Notes: generated from the letters alone by a model not told the origin. A stretch of 64,000 nt of DNA from Solimicrobium silvestre (GCF_002976435.1 NZ_PUGF01000027.1:1-64000); one strand, 5' to 3'; positions 29,423 to 38,760 are shown, counted from the first letter of the stretch. Translations and numbers: made by a program.

Positions 29423-31489
29423 TTACTGCTTCAAATGCTGATCCAGCCAATCTAAAACAGTGTGATGCCACAGCACAGAATTAGCAGGTTTCAATACCCA
29501 ATGGTTTTCATCCGGGAAAACCAGGAACTTGCTCTCTATACCCTGACGTTGCAGTGCCGTGAACGCGCCCATAGCTTGAGTGAACGGAATACGGAAATCT
29601 TGCTCGCCCTGCACTACCAACATCGGCGTTTTCCAATTAGTGACGAAATTCACAGGGTTGAATTTTTCGTGGCCTTGCGGATTTTTGTAATAAGTGCCAC
29701 CGTTTTCCCATTCGTTGAACCAGAGTTCGTCGGTTGAGTAATACATTGCACGGTTATCAAACACGCCGTCATGATTAACAATGCAACGGAAACCGTCCGG
29801 CCAGTTGCCTTCGATCCAGTTCATCATGTAGCCGCCGTACGAAGCACCGAGTGCGCAGGAATGGCCACGATCCAGCCATGGGAATTGCTTAACCGCTGCT
29901 TCCAGTCCCTTTTGTAAATCTTCCAGTGGTGCGCCGCCCCAGTCCTGGCTGATTGCATCGGTGAATTTTTGGCCGTAACCGGTGGAACCGTGGAAATCAA
30001 TGAAGACTGACGCATAACCGGCACCAGCGTAAATCTGCGGATTCCAACGATAACTCCATTCGTTGCCAAAGCTACCTTGCGGGCCGCCATGCACGATGAA
30101 TGCGATCGGATATTTACCACCCTCTTTTGCATTCCAAGGCTTCATCACATAACCGTATACCTTGTCGCCGTTGTGGCCTGCAAATGAAAACTGTTCATAC
30201 TCGCCAAACTTAACATCGGCCAGCGCCTGCGCATTGTTATGCGTCAGTTGCGTCATCTCAGGGGAACCGAGCTTCAGCTTAAACAGCTGTGCAGCAGAAG
30301 CTAAATTTTGATATGTAACCAACAGCATGTCATGCTTAACATCAAAACCGGAAACCCAACCCGGACCAGTCAAGGACTTGACGCTACCGCTGGCAACATC
30401 AATTGCAAATACGCGATGTTGGCCAACATCGTCAGCGCCAGCGTACAAAGTTTTACTGTCCGACGACCAAGCGTAATCGGCAACCGAATGATCCCAGTTG
30501 TTCGCCAACGTGCGTTTTTTACCGCTCGCAATATCCATCAACACAACATGAAAACGATCGGCTTCAAAGCCGGCACGGTCCATCGCCAGATAAGCCAACG
30601 TATGACCATCCGGTGAAAACGTCGGTTTGCCATCCCATGCAGGATTGTCCGCAGTCAGGTTGCGCGGAGCCTTACCACCGGCTGCCGGCACTTCATAAAT
30701 GTCAAAGTTGGTTGACCAGGCTTCGGTCTTACCAGCCAGACGCAGCGAGAATGCGATGGTGGTGCCATCAGGGCTGAATTGATAGTCGTCATGGTCACCT
30801 GAAGGTTTGGACGGCACATCGCCATCCAGTGAGCCGGACAAATTGGCTAACTCACCACGCGCATGACCGGTAGCATCCAGCGCAGTTGAGTACAGCACGG
30901 TGTTGCGGCCATCGGCCCAAGTGTCCCAATGACGCACGAACAGTTTGTCAAATACGTGGCCGGATGCTTGCGTCTTGGTTTGCTCATCAAGACGTTTTTT
31001 GGTGCACGCCAGATCCGCACAATCACGGAATACTTCAACGCTCAGCGCAATGCGATCTGCACGCGGTGACAAACGGAAGCTGGTAACGTCCAGCGGCAAG
31101 TCCGTTGCCATCTCAGCTTCGCCGCCGTTCATAGGTAAGCGCCATACTTGTGATGTACCCGAACGCGCCGACAGGAAATATACTGCGTCACCGTTCGGTG
31201 ACCATTCCGGATCAGAGCTGCTAGCGGCTGCATGGGTTAAGCGATGAGGCATTGCATGTGCATCACGAAGGTCGAGCATCCAGATTTCGGTATGACCAGC
31301 GTTTTTTGCACTATCGGTACTGCGCACGGTGTAAATTACCTTGCTCGCATCCGGAGACATGAGCGGGCTGCCAACACGTTCCATCTTGACCATGTCTTCA
31401 ACGGTGAATCCACGCGGTGCAGCGAGCGCGTGAGTGGTGGTGAACTGCGCAGCGCACAGCGCCGTGATCAGCAATAAACGTAATTTCAT
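29423..31489 (-). CDS. S9-family prolyl oligopeptidase / dipeptidyl aminopeptidase, exported
   Basis: Serine peptidase of 688 residues starting at ATG 31489, chosen because a GGAG site precedes it and it opens a signal peptide (MKLRLLLITALCAAQ, cleavage near ALA-AP). Residues about 30-400 form a beta-propeller of WD/TolB-like repeats (SPDASKVIY, WSPNGDAVYFLS, FSPDGHTLAYL). Residues about 430-688 are the alpha/beta hydrolase. The nucleophile is Ser550 in GASYGG, the acid is Asp in QGEQDFRIP, and His is in DENHWVL. It is probably periplasmic and cleaves short peptides. It lies 134 bp after an OPT peptide transporter on the same strand, and both are richer in G+C than their neighbours. Confidence 0.93.
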   Translation of the reverse strand: MKLRLLLITALCAAQFTTTHALAAPRGFTVEDMVKMERVGSPLMSPDASKVIYTVRSTDSAKNAGHTEIWMLDLRDAHAMPHRLTHAAASSSDPEWSPNGDAVYFLSARSGTSQVWRLPMNGGEAEMATDLPLDVTSFRLSPRADRIALSVEVFRDCADLACTKKRLDEQTKTQASGHVFDKLFVRHWDTWADGRNTVLYSTALDATGHARGELANLSGSLDGDVPSKPSGDHDDYQFSPDGTTIAFSLRLAGKTEAWSTNFDIYEVPAAGGKAPRNLTADNPAWDGKPTFSPDGHTLAYLAMDRAGFEADRFHVVLMDIASGKKRTLANNWDHSVADYAWSSDSKTLYAGADDVGQHRVFAIDVASGSVKSLTGPGWVSGFDVKHDMLLVTYQNLASAAQLFKLKLGSPEMTQLTHNNAQALADVKFGEYEQFSFAGHNGDKVYGYVMKPWNAKEGGKYPIAFIVHGGPQGSFGNEWSYRWNPQIYAGAGYASVFIDFHGSTGYGQKFTDAISQDWGGAPLEDLQKGLEAAVKQFPWLDRGHSCALGASYGGYMMNWIEGNWPDGFRCIVNHDGVFDNRAMYYSTDELWFNEWENGGTYYKNPQGHEKFNPVNFVTNWKTPMLVVQGEQDFRIPFTQAMGAFTALQRQGIESKFLVFPDENHWVLKPANSVLWHHTVLDWLDQHLKQ

Positions 31490-31623
31490 TGATGTATCTC
31501 CTCTTTCTATTTTGATACGCCCCCAACACGGGGAGCGGTATTTCATTAACTATTACTGTTATTTCAACTACCTGATCTGATTATCACGCGAAGCAGTGCC
31601 AGCATGACAGTTCGACCAGTTTG

Positions 31624-33600
31624 TTACCCCAATTTGCCGCGCTTTGCCGCCCACCGATACAGGCCGGTAACAACGGTCGCACCCACAACCAGCGCAATGG
31701 TCATGGATTGACCTCCGCTCAAGCTATTCGCAATCGCCAGTGGCTCACCCTTGCCGGACAAAACGATCAGGCCAGCGAGAGCGACATTGAATAGACTTTC
31801 ACCCACGATGAATCCCGACATGATCAGTACGCCAAGACGCTTGGCAGATTCACCCCAACTATGTTTTGAAACGGCCCGCTCAAAAAACCAGCCGCTAAAA
31901 GCACCAATGATTACCGGAAGGGTAACAGCGCCGGGCAGGTAAATAGCAAGTCCGACACCGAGTGGCGGCAGGCTGTATTTATCATTACTCGATTTCTTGA
32001 GAATAAAATTGATCAAGACCAGCCCCAGTCCAATCACTGCGCCAAACAGTATCAAATCCCAGCGCAGATCGCCTCCGATCACGCCCTTAGCCAGAGTCGT
32101 GATCAGCGTTGCCTGCGGCGCACTAAGCGGTTGATTGGAAATGGCATCCAGATTCGGTGCACCGACAAAGCCGTTGGCATGGTTCAGCAATTCCAACACC
32201 GGCGGCACTACGACTGAGCCAGCCAGAACACCGATCAGCAAACCTACCTGCTGACGCCACGGCGTTGCATCGACCAGTTGGCCGGTCTTCAAATCTTGCA
32301 GATTGTCGTTACCGATTACCGCCACCGCCAGCACAACCGTAGTAATGAACAAGGCATAAGCAACCAGAGCCTGAGCGACATCCGGCCCGATCAAATGACG
32401 CGCGACTGCGCCAACGCTCAACGCAGCGCCAAGTATGGTCAGGATAGCGATACCGGAGACGGGCGAGTTGGACGAGCCGATCAAACCAGCCATATAACCA
32501 CAGACTGCCGCAGCAAACATACCGGCAATCAGAATGTAGGCAATGCCAACAGCAACCAGTGGCACACTCACGCTTTGCAATACGCCGCCTTGCAGGAAGC
32601 TTGTCAGCAACCAGCCAGCAGGCAACATTGAGAACAAGGTCACCAGACCGACAATAAAAATCGGCAAATCCTGTTCAGTACGTGGGATGTCGGTGCTACC
32701 CTCTTTGACACGACGTGCGGTATCGAGTGCTGATTTAAGCCCGCCAATAACGGGTTTCGCCATACCGGCCAGCGTGATGATCGCTGCGGTACCGATCGCA
32801 CCTGCGCCGATCATGCGAACATTGGTTGACCAGATTTTAAGTGCATGGTCGACCAACGATAATCCTGGAAGCGGATACATATTAGTCAGAATAGGAACCA
32901 GTATTCCCCAAGCGATGATCTGGCCAGCCAGCATCGCTACACCGACCGTAATGCCCATCAGGTGACCGGCACCGATCAAGGCTAATGAACTTGATGCACC
33001 GATTCCGGTTGAACCATTCCCGACACGGAAATAAATCGACATTTCGTCAGCCATCAGTTTGAGAGCGGAACCGGCCGCATAAAGTGCGGATGCCAGACTA
33101 CCCCAGATAACAGCCCACAATCCGGCCTGACCTTCCGCAGCGCCAGCGCGTGAAGACATACCGACCTTCAAAACTTCAGCCGCAGCCACGCCTTCCGGAT
33201 ACGGCAAATCAGATTGCGACACCAATGCGCGGCGCAGCGGCATTGTGTACATCACACCAAGTACACCGCCGATGGCGCAGGCACCAAATGTAGGCCAGAA
33301 CGGCACATGTACCCACCAACCTATCATTAACAGTCCGGGCAACACAAAGATCACTGAAGCCAGCGTACCTGCGGCCGAAGCGATGGTTTGAACAATATTG
33401 TTTTCCTGGATCGATGCATCTTTGAATGCGCTCAACAGGGCCATTGAAATAACAGCCGCCGGAATCGATGTAGCGAAAGTGAGACCGACCTTCAGGCCCA
33501 GGTAGACCTGCGCCGCGGTGAAAATCAGGGTGATTAAGATGCCTAAGATCACCCCACGCAATGTGATCTCTTTTGGCATTGACGCTGTAACACTGTTCAT
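31624..33600 (-). CDS. OPT-family oligopeptide transporter
   Basis: Polytopic membrane protein of 658 residues with about 14-16 helices. It opens EITLRGVILGILITLIFTAAQVYLGLKVGLTFATSIPAAVISM, the signature of bacterial OPT transporters, with SDLPYPEGVAAAEVLK downstream. The C-terminal GVGLAIYLPGAVTLPVIIGA is also typical. OPT proteins import oligopeptides or metal chelates by proton symport. With the peptidase downstream it forms an import-and-digest pair. Base composition is clearly more GC-rich than the flanks, suggesting acquisition or expression-driven codon bias. Confidence 0.93.
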   Translation of the reverse strand: MNSVTASMPKEITLRGVILGILITLIFTAAQVYLGLKVGLTFATSIPAAVISMALLSAFKDASIQENNIVQTIASAAGTLASVIFVLPGLLMIGWWVHVPFWPTFGACAIGGVLGVMYTMPLRRALVSQSDLPYPEGVAAAEVLKVGMSSRAGAAEGQAGLWAVIWGSLASALYAAGSALKLMADEMSIYFRVGNGSTGIGASSSLALIGAGHLMGITVGVAMLAGQIIAWGILVPILTNMYPLPGLSLVDHALKIWSTNVRMIGAGAIGTAAIITLAGMAKPVIGGLKSALDTARRVKEGSTDIPRTEQDLPIFIVGLVTLFSMLPAGWLLTSFLQGGVLQSVSVPLVAVGIAYILIAGMFAAAVCGYMAGLIGSSNSPVSGIAILTILGAALSVGAVARHLIGPDVAQALVAYALFITTVVLAVAVIGNDNLQDLKTGQLVDATPWRQQVGLLIGVLAGSVVVPPVLELLNHANGFVGAPNLDAISNQPLSAPQATLITTLAKGVIGGDLRWDLILFGAVIGLGLVLINFILKKSSNDKYSLPPLGVGLAIYLPGAVTLPVIIGAFSGWFFERAVSKHSWGESAKRLGVLIMSGFIVGESLFNVALAGLIVLSGKGEPLAIANSLSGGQSMTIALVVGATVVTGLYRWAAKRGKLG

Positions 33601-33703
33601 TCCTGGGCTCCGCTCGTTAGTTATGGTTTGTTTTTAGAAAAGCGCGACTATCATATCCGACTTTTGGCATCAAGCAACATAGTTGTGGCTGCGCATGTCA
33701 CAG

Positions 33704-33715
33704 CACCGTACGGTG
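33704..33715. promoter_or_regulatory. Perfect 12-bp palindrome upstream of the OPT gene
   Basis: CACCGTACGGTG lies about 105 bp upstream of the OPT start in a 343-bp intergenic region (33601-33943). It is compatible with an operator for an unknown regulator, but such a short dyad can occur by chance. No other clear signal was found in this gap apart from the hairpin at 33829. Confidence 0.25.
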
Positions 33716-33828
33716 ACGCGGTGGCACTGTGCGCGGACAATATAACAATATTCACAGAATTAATTCAGATTGCCCGACTGGTTGATTGCGGTCAGGATTG
33801 TGCCAGTTTTATGGCCGTTTGAGAATAA

Positions 33829-33850
33829 TGCCACCAAGGAATTGGTGGCA
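33829..33850. terminator. Hairpin downstream of the CYTH gene
   Basis: TGCCACC (33829-33835) pairs with GGTGGCA (33844-33850) across an 8-nt loop. On the minus strand it is followed by TTATTCTC, on the plus strand by CATTTTGAT. It is placed to end the M14/CYTH transcript, but the T-tract is weak. Confidence 0.45.
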
Positions 33851-33943
33851 CATTTTGATGATTATCGGCTGATTATTGTGAGTTTCAGCTTTTGAAGATG
33901 GAATACATTTGCTTTTTAATATGGTAGACAGCTTGCCAGCACT

Positions 33944-34405
33944 CTACCAAGTTGAAAATGGATGGCGCAGTAAATTCGCATTCAAATAACGCTTATCATC
34001 CGTCACTTCTTCGCCAACCCAAGCGGGCTTGCTAAAAGTTTGCCCTTCACTTTCAAGCTCGATTTCAGCGACCACCAAACCTGCATTGTCACCAATAAAA
34101 ACATCCAATTCCCACAGCATTCCGTCGTGAGGTATCCGGTAGCGGTATTTTTCTATCAGCGGCTGCTCGCATAATTTCAGCAATTCATCCGCATCAGCTA
34201 AAGGAATCGGATATTCCCATTCGCTCCGCACGATGCCCTGCATGGCGCCTTTAATAGTAAGCATAGCGTCGGCTCCTTCAATCCGAACCCGCACTACACG
34301 TTCCGGGCTAGCCAGAAGATAGCCTTGGCGCATTACTGCGCTCCGTGGCAAATCTTGCCACGGGCTGCCTAACACCAAAAATTTACGTTCTATTTCAAGC
34401 GCCAT
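33944..34405 (-). CDS. CYTH-domain triphosphate tunnel metalloenzyme
   Basis: Protein of 153 residues with the CYTH N-terminal signature EIERKF (ExExK) at residues 4-9. Strands rich in charged residues follow (RVRIEGADAMLTIKG, WEYPIPLADADELL, YRYRIPHDGMLWELDVF, VVAEIELESEGQTF). These build the triphosphate tunnel. Short bacterial CYTH proteins of this size mostly hydrolyse inorganic triphosphate or related polyphosphates. It lies 14 bp after an M14 carboxypeptidase gene and is likely cotranscribed with it. Confidence 0.88.
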   Translation of the reverse strand: MALEIERKFLVLGSPWQDLPRSAVMRQGYLLASPERVVRVRIEGADAMLTIKGAMQGIVRSEWEYPIPLADADELLKLCEQPLIEKYRYRIPHDGMLWELDVFIGDNAGLVVAEIELESEGQTFSKPAWVGEEVTDDKRYLNANLLRHPFSTW

Positions 34406-34419
34406 GATGAGATGAGTTC

Positions 34420-35562
34420 CTACTTAGTTTTTACTTGATTTCTGTTCAAATGCTGCAAAATAGGTTGCAACATTGCTTCACCTAATTTTGCACTACGATC
34501 GCCATCCCAGCCCACTACGTCATCCGGCATATCGGCATTGTCTTTAAATGGCAATTCCAAGGTCAGTGAAGTGCATTTGAAATGATGTCCAACATATTTA
34601 GAAGCGAGTTTTAATACGTCTTCATAATATTTATCAGTTGGATACCCAAATTTCGTTTGGAAGTCCGGGCTAGCAGCAACAAAGCTCTGCACAAACGCGT
34701 TTTGCTCTGCCATTTGCTGTTCGGTAAAACCTTGCAACATTTCGCTACCGGCTACGAAGTTATATGGCAAGCCTTCGTCACCATGAATATCTAAAAATAA
34801 ATCACAGCCTGTTTCATGGATTTTATTTTTAACATAGAAAACTTCCGGGCTAGTTTCCAGACTTGGCGTCATCCACTCACGATTCAAATTGGCACCTGCC
34901 GCATTGGTACGTAAATTGCCGCGCACTGAACCGTCTGGATTCATATTCGGCACCACATACAACACGGCTTTTTGTAAGATCTTGCGGGCAATCGGGTTTG
35001 CCACATCCAGCAAGGCATCCAACATTCCCTCTACCAGCCATTCGGCCATGCTTTCGCCCGGATGTTGACGTGCAATCACCCACACTTTTTGCTCAGCGGC
35101 TTCATCACCGATGACCAGCATATTTAAATCGCGACCATCTACCGTGTTACCTAAATCTTCAATTCGAACCTGCGGAGAGTAAGCCGCGCGGCCCAATAAA
35201 GACAAATGACGTTCCCATGAATACGGCTCAAAATAGGCGTAATAAACGCTGTCTTCAGTCGGCGTATGCTTAATAGTCAGTACCTTGCCATCGTATTCGG
35301 TGTCGACCCGAAACCATTCTTCGCGATCATAACTAGCAACTGCCCGATACCCTTCCCAACCCGACGGATACGTTGCCGCGCCCGCATTCAGAATACGTAA
35401 CGTACACGCTTCATCGCGCGCACCTTGCAGTCGGAAATAAAACCATTGCATAAAATCGGCATTGGAATCTTTACGTAGATTTAAATTGATTTGGCTAGGC
35501 TGTGCAGTGCTAACGACTTCAATCGCACCTGCATCAAAATGAGAACTGATTTTGATCGACAT
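34420..35562 (-). CDS. M14-family cytosolic carboxypeptidase (Nna1/CCP-like)
   Basis: Zinc carboxypeptidase of 380 residues without a signal peptide. An N-terminal beta-sandwich (about 1-125) of the kind found in cytosolic carboxypeptidases precedes the M14 domain. Zinc ligands lie in RQHPGES and DIHGDEG, the substrate-binding Arg/Asn in NPDGSVRGNLRTNAAGANLNREW, and the catalytic Glu in LTLELPF. Eukaryotic homologues remove C-terminal glutamates from tubulin; the bacterial target is unknown. It pairs with the downstream CYTH gene. Confidence 0.88.
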   Translation of the reverse strand: MSIKISSHFDAGAIEVVSTAQPSQINLNLRKDSNADFMQWFYFRLQGARDEACTLRILNAGAATYPSGWEGYRAVASYDREEWFRVDTEYDGKVLTIKHTPTEDSVYYAYFEPYSWERHLSLLGRAAYSPQVRIEDLGNTVDGRDLNMLVIGDEAAEQKVWVIARQHPGESMAEWLVEGMLDALLDVANPIARKILQKAVLYVVPNMNPDGSVRGNLRTNAAGANLNREWMTPSLETSPEVFYVKNKIHETGCDLFLDIHGDEGLPYNFVAGSEMLQGFTEQQMAEQNAFVQSFVAASPDFQTKFGYPTDKYYEDVLKLASKYVGHHFKCTSLTLELPFKDNADMPDDVVGWDGDRSAKLGEAMLQPILQHLNRNQVKTK

Positions 35563-35692
35563 AATAAAAAGATCTGCAAGGATCGGAAAAGGAAAACCGC
35601 TATTGTCCTCCTATTGCCAAGTTTTCGCCAAGCAACCTGCAAATTTTCTTCGTAACAGAGGCGTAAGTCTGGTAATTGAATAAAAAATTTAC

Positions 35693-35698
35693 TATAAT
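35693..35698 (+). promoter_or_regulatory. -10 element of the tRNA-Pro promoter
   Basis: TATAAT followed by the GC-rich discriminator CGGCGC, 11 bp before tRNA-Pro. A GC discriminator is typical of stringently controlled stable-RNA promoters. No good -35 was recognised. Confidence 0.5.
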
Positions 35699-35709
35699 CG
35701 GCGCTTCGT

Positions 35710-35786
35710 CGGGGCGTAGCGCAGCCTGGTAGCGTACATGCATGGGGTGCATGGGGTCGTGTGTTCGAATCACACCGTCCCGACCA
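35710..35786 (+). tRNA. tRNA-Pro (GGG)
   Basis: Cloverleaf with acceptor CGGGGCG/CGTCCCG (one G-T pair), discriminator A and encoded CCA. The D-arm contains AGCGCAGCCTGGTAGCGT. The anticodon stem CATGC/GCATG encloses loop ATGGGGT, giving anticodon GGG. The T-arm is GTGTGTTCGAATCACAC. Confidence 0.96.
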
Positions 35787-36155
35787 AATTACTATTTAAA
35801 GTCAATAAGTTGCAGCGCATTCGGATGCCTATCCGTAATGTTCTAGAAGATAAAACTCTATCATTGACAACCTAAACCACTCATCTCATCGCGCTGGAAG
35901 CGGAGAATTAAATCTTCTGGCGACTAAGTGATTCGCCCCAATCCGGACCAAGCCTTCGCCCAATAGCTGCCACTCAAGATATTTCCTCTAGTAAAGAAAA
36001 ATCACGGCAGCATTACACTCTACCCTGGCTATTTGGTAAATCTATACGTCCTAAATAGTTGGATCTATATGATGTTCAGTACTGAATTCAAAGGCGTATA
36101 ATTTTAATTGAACCAACGAGCAAGAATGGTTGAGTTCCATTTAATGGGGTGTTCC
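35787..36155. other. Gene-free interval after tRNA-Pro
   Basis: About 370 bp of ordinary composition. No ORF with a ribosome-binding site, RNA gene, repeat or att-like duplication of the tRNA 3' end was seen. Confidence 0.5.
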
Positions 36156-36263
36156 ATGAAAATTCCAAACGAATTGAAAATACCACTAATAGTATTTACG
36201 CTGGAATCAGCGGTTGTAGCTGGGTTTATCGTGATTTTTACGTTTATTTTGAAGCTATCTTAA
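36156..36263 (+). CDS. Possible 35-residue membrane peptide
   Basis: An ATG at 36156 opens 35 codons (MKIPNELKIPLIVFTLESAV...ILKLS) with one strongly hydrophobic helix (about residues 10-33) after a basic start. The upstream TGGGGTG is a weak ribosome-binding site. Nothing identifies it. It lies alone between tRNA-Pro and a SpoIIAA-like gene on the other strand, so chance cannot be excluded. Confidence 0.35.
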   Translation: MKIPNELKIPLIVFTLESAVVAGFIVIFTFILKLS

Positions 36264-36556
36264 CTAGGGTCGGCGTTGATTTTTTTGCCTCGAAGCACTA
36301 GTTAAATACGCGATAAATTCAATGTGAAAATGGATCGCACTTATTCAAGTGCGACGGATTGGTTTTGATTAAAACAAATACTTTTCCTTGAAATTAACGG
36401 CTCTTCCAAATCATCATAATTCCGAGATTTGAATATATACGGCCATGCATCATCTTCTGTCAGATATCCAGCCAAATACTCCTTGTCTGAACAAATTAAT
36501 CATAGATAGCTAATTCACTCATCGGTATTAATAAACTCAATAAATTAGCGTTTATT

Positions 36557-36922
36557 TCAGAAAGTCTCCAACCATTTCAAAGCCTGCACATCATCAGCAA
36601 AAGGAAAGTGTTTTATTTCGGCCGATATAAAATGCTTGCCAAGTGATTCTGCTATGTCGGCGAAATGAGTATCTGTCACGATCGCCACGCGTTCGACCTT
36701 CTTATGATGTTCGCTAACAAAATGCATATGAGCAACAAATCCTCCGAAGTTCTCCCAACCGGGAAATCCCTTTGTGTGAATTAACACGCCCTTGAGTTTG
36801 AGGTGCTCGGAAAGATAAGCATCGACAACCACGCTGAGACCGTCGAAATCCTCTTTGCTTAGCGGTGTTTGGGGCTTGAGCACTAAAATGCCTGCGTGCG
36901 TCATTATCGAATAGTTGAGCAT
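36557..36922 (-). CDS. SpoIIAA/STAS-like protein
   Basis: Protein of 121 residues. The ATG at 36922 is used because a strong GGAGG lies 6 bp upstream; a longer in-frame start at 36958 lacks one. The fold pattern is that of SpoIIAA-like (DUF3478) proteins: LNYSIMTHAGILVLKPQTPLSKEDF, then KLKGVLIHTKGFPGWENFGGF and VERVAIVTDTHFADI. These bind lipophilic ligands or act in small regulatory roles, mostly unknown. About 290 bp on its 3' side (36264-36556) hold nothing recognisable. Confidence 0.8.
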   Translation of the reverse strand: MLNYSIMTHAGILVLKPQTPLSKEDFDGLSVVVDAYLSEHLKLKGVLIHTKGFPGWENFGGFVAHMHFVSEHHKKVERVAIVTDTHFADIAESLGKHFISAEIKHFPFADDVQALKWLETF

Positions 36923-37655
36923 TTGATCCTCCATGAATATATACGTCATGCTACGCAATAATGATTAACCACTCTGTTCGCCAGAGTACATAAGAGAATC
37001 TTTGCCAGCGCAACGTTATACGAAGAGGCATTCGCGTTCCTATAAAGCCTCACCGTAAAGTTAACTGATTTCACTATTCTGAAATTGCGGCTAATCAACG
37101 TATTCACCAGCTAATTTTTAATTGGATGTGAGTGCGGAAATTAAGATATTGAGCATAAATATCAATAAGCGCTTAAAAGTCTAGGATTGAATCGTAATTT
37201 GTATAGTTGAAAAAAATAGATTTAACCGTTCCCAGAGTCATCGTTTCGTCATAATTAATTTCGCAAAACCGTGACTAAATCTTATTCGCATATCGACCAC
37301 CTAAAGCGCCCGATAACCCACTTTTTTTGCACTAGAACGTAGGATATTTTGATTGTGCCTAAAAATTACCCACAACACCGAATTCACCCACATCTAAAGG
37401 TGCTTTTAATTGCTTTTAGAAAATTCAAAATGCCCTAAATAGGGCATTTACTTCGATTGAATAGCTATATATGCTACCTACAAATGCAAAACAACAACAA
37501 TTACAAAATAAAACTATTTAGGTGTTGCAATGAGGCAACAACAAAATGGCCGTTAGATAACAGTGTCTATTGCCACAAGGGGAACGACGCCCAGAGTAAA
37601 AATGAACACCAGGCACTACACATTGCTTAATACAACAGTTTAAAAAGGGAACCAT
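36923..37655. other. Gene-poor interval of about 730 bp
   Basis: No ORF longer than 60 codons with plausible start signals was found on either strand. It contains a perfect hairpin (37428-37449) and a small dyad TGTTGC-N6-GCAACA near 37514-37531. The latter part (37550-37655) probably carries the promoter and leader of the 75-residue ORF that follows. Confidence 0.45.
37428..37449. terminator. Hairpin of unknown partner
   Basis: AAATGCCCT, loop AAAT, AGGGCATTT: nine perfect pairs. It is followed by ACTTCG on plus and by TGAATTTTC on minus, so the T-tract is weak both ways. No gene ends next to it, so it could terminate a small RNA or be a leftover of a lost gene. Confidence 0.4.
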
Positions 37656-37883
37656 ATGATCTTAGATGAAGAAAAAATTGAAGAGCAAGTAGGAGAAAAA
37701 TTAGACGCATGGTTGGATCGCGCCGATAAGGATATTGAAGCCGCAGTAAATCGCGGCTTGGCAGTTGCTTTATTGGAGGGTGTTTCAGCTGGCGCAAAGG
37801 TAATGTATGAAGAAGGTGTTCCGGTAGAAATCAGTACCCGAGTGCTAACCAATCATAAACGACGTTCTTCCGATTGGCAGTAA
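37656..37883 (+). CDS. Small acidic hypothetical protein
   Basis: Protein of 75 residues, mostly helical and acidic (MILDEEKIEEQVGEKLDAWLDRADKD...), with a basic C-terminal end (NHKRRSSDWQ) and no signal or membrane segment. An AAGGGA site precedes the ATG. The family is not recognised. It stands alone in a gene-poor region. The good ribosome-binding site and protein-like composition support a real gene. Confidence 0.6.
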   Translation: MILDEEKIEEQVGEKLDAWLDRADKDIEAAVNRGLAVALLEGVSAGAKVMYEEGVPVEISTRVLTNHKRRSSDWQ

Positions 37884-38270
37884 TTTGCTGGCTCAGCAAC
37901 ATACAACAAAACTGACATTAAGTTTTGGATTGTAAGACTGGATTTTGCACCATTGAATCGAAACTTAAAATCTCTCCATTTAAATTTTTGATTGCTATCT
38001 GATAAATTTAAACTTAATTGACTGGCAGATCACCGCCAGTTAATAGGCAATAAATTTTATGCGGGGACTATCCCTAATTTGGCGACATCACGCAGCCTAT
38101 GCTAAAAACGGTCAAAAAAGATCAAAAATATTCGACTTATTTGAATACACATTTTCATCTTCTTTGGATCTGCATTCCCATAGTGTGGATGTGAATTTAT
38201 TTTCAAATTACAAGAGACTGCAACAGGCAGTTATGGGCAGCCCGCCGCCTTATGTTTCATGTCAACTGCC
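37884..38270. other. Gene-free interval
   Basis: About 390 bp. A 71-codon frame at 38059-38274 has no ribosome-binding site, unusual composition and overlaps the end of the convergent monooxygenase gene, so it is not called. Nothing else is seen. Confidence 0.45.
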
Positions 38271-38573
38271 CTAAGCATGATTCTCAAGAATAGACTCATA
38301 ATGCTCAACAGTTGGGAACGGATCATAAAAATGGTGAAGGAATCGTTTCCATTCTTGATATTCCTGTGATCCTCGAAAGCCAACCGTGTGGTCTTCCAAA
38401 CTCTGCCAATTCACAAGCAAAATATACCTACTTTTATTTTCCAAACATCGTTGAAGCTGATGTGAGACATAGCCATTCATATTTGAAATAATTTCTGAAG
38501 CTTTACAGAATGCCGTTTCAAATTGCTGTTCCTGACCTGCTCGAACATCGAGTGTAGCAACTTCTAAAATCAT
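38271..38573 (-). CDS. Antibiotic biosynthesis monooxygenase (ABM) family protein
   Basis: Protein of 100 residues of the dimeric alpha+beta barrel ABM fold. It starts MILEVATLDVRAGQEQQFETAFCKASEII, then has YVSHQLQRCLENKSRYILLVNWQSLEDH and a C-terminal FYDPFPTVEHYESI. Members include cofactor-free monooxygenases, haem-degrading enzymes and YgiN-like quinol monooxygenases. The length and the last motif fit the common stand-alone type, whose substrate is unknown. It is not linked to an obvious operon. Confidence 0.85.
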   Translation of the reverse strand: MILEVATLDVRAGQEQQFETAFCKASEIISNMNGYVSHQLQRCLENKSRYILLVNWQSLEDHTVGFRGSQEYQEWKRFLHHFYDPFPTVEHYESILENHA

Positions 38574-38760
38574 TAAATTCCCCAGTGATCAAAAGTAATG
38601 ATATTCAACGCGATGGCTAGATTTTAGAGCGTTCTCCGATGATGGCAAAGTGCCTTCTGCCTTACAAAGTCACGTCTAGTACAAACTAGTATACGGATCG
38701 GCAGTTCCCCACCTACTGGAACCGCCGATGTAGTTACTTCAAAGAAAGCCCACTACACCG

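Noticed and set aside
33628-33822. 64-codon plus-strand frame upstream of the OPT gene
   Set aside because: It occupies the OPT promoter region and lacks start signals.
38059-38274. 71-codon plus-strand frame
   Set aside because: No ribosome-binding site, no family resemblance, and it overlaps the end of the monooxygenase gene.
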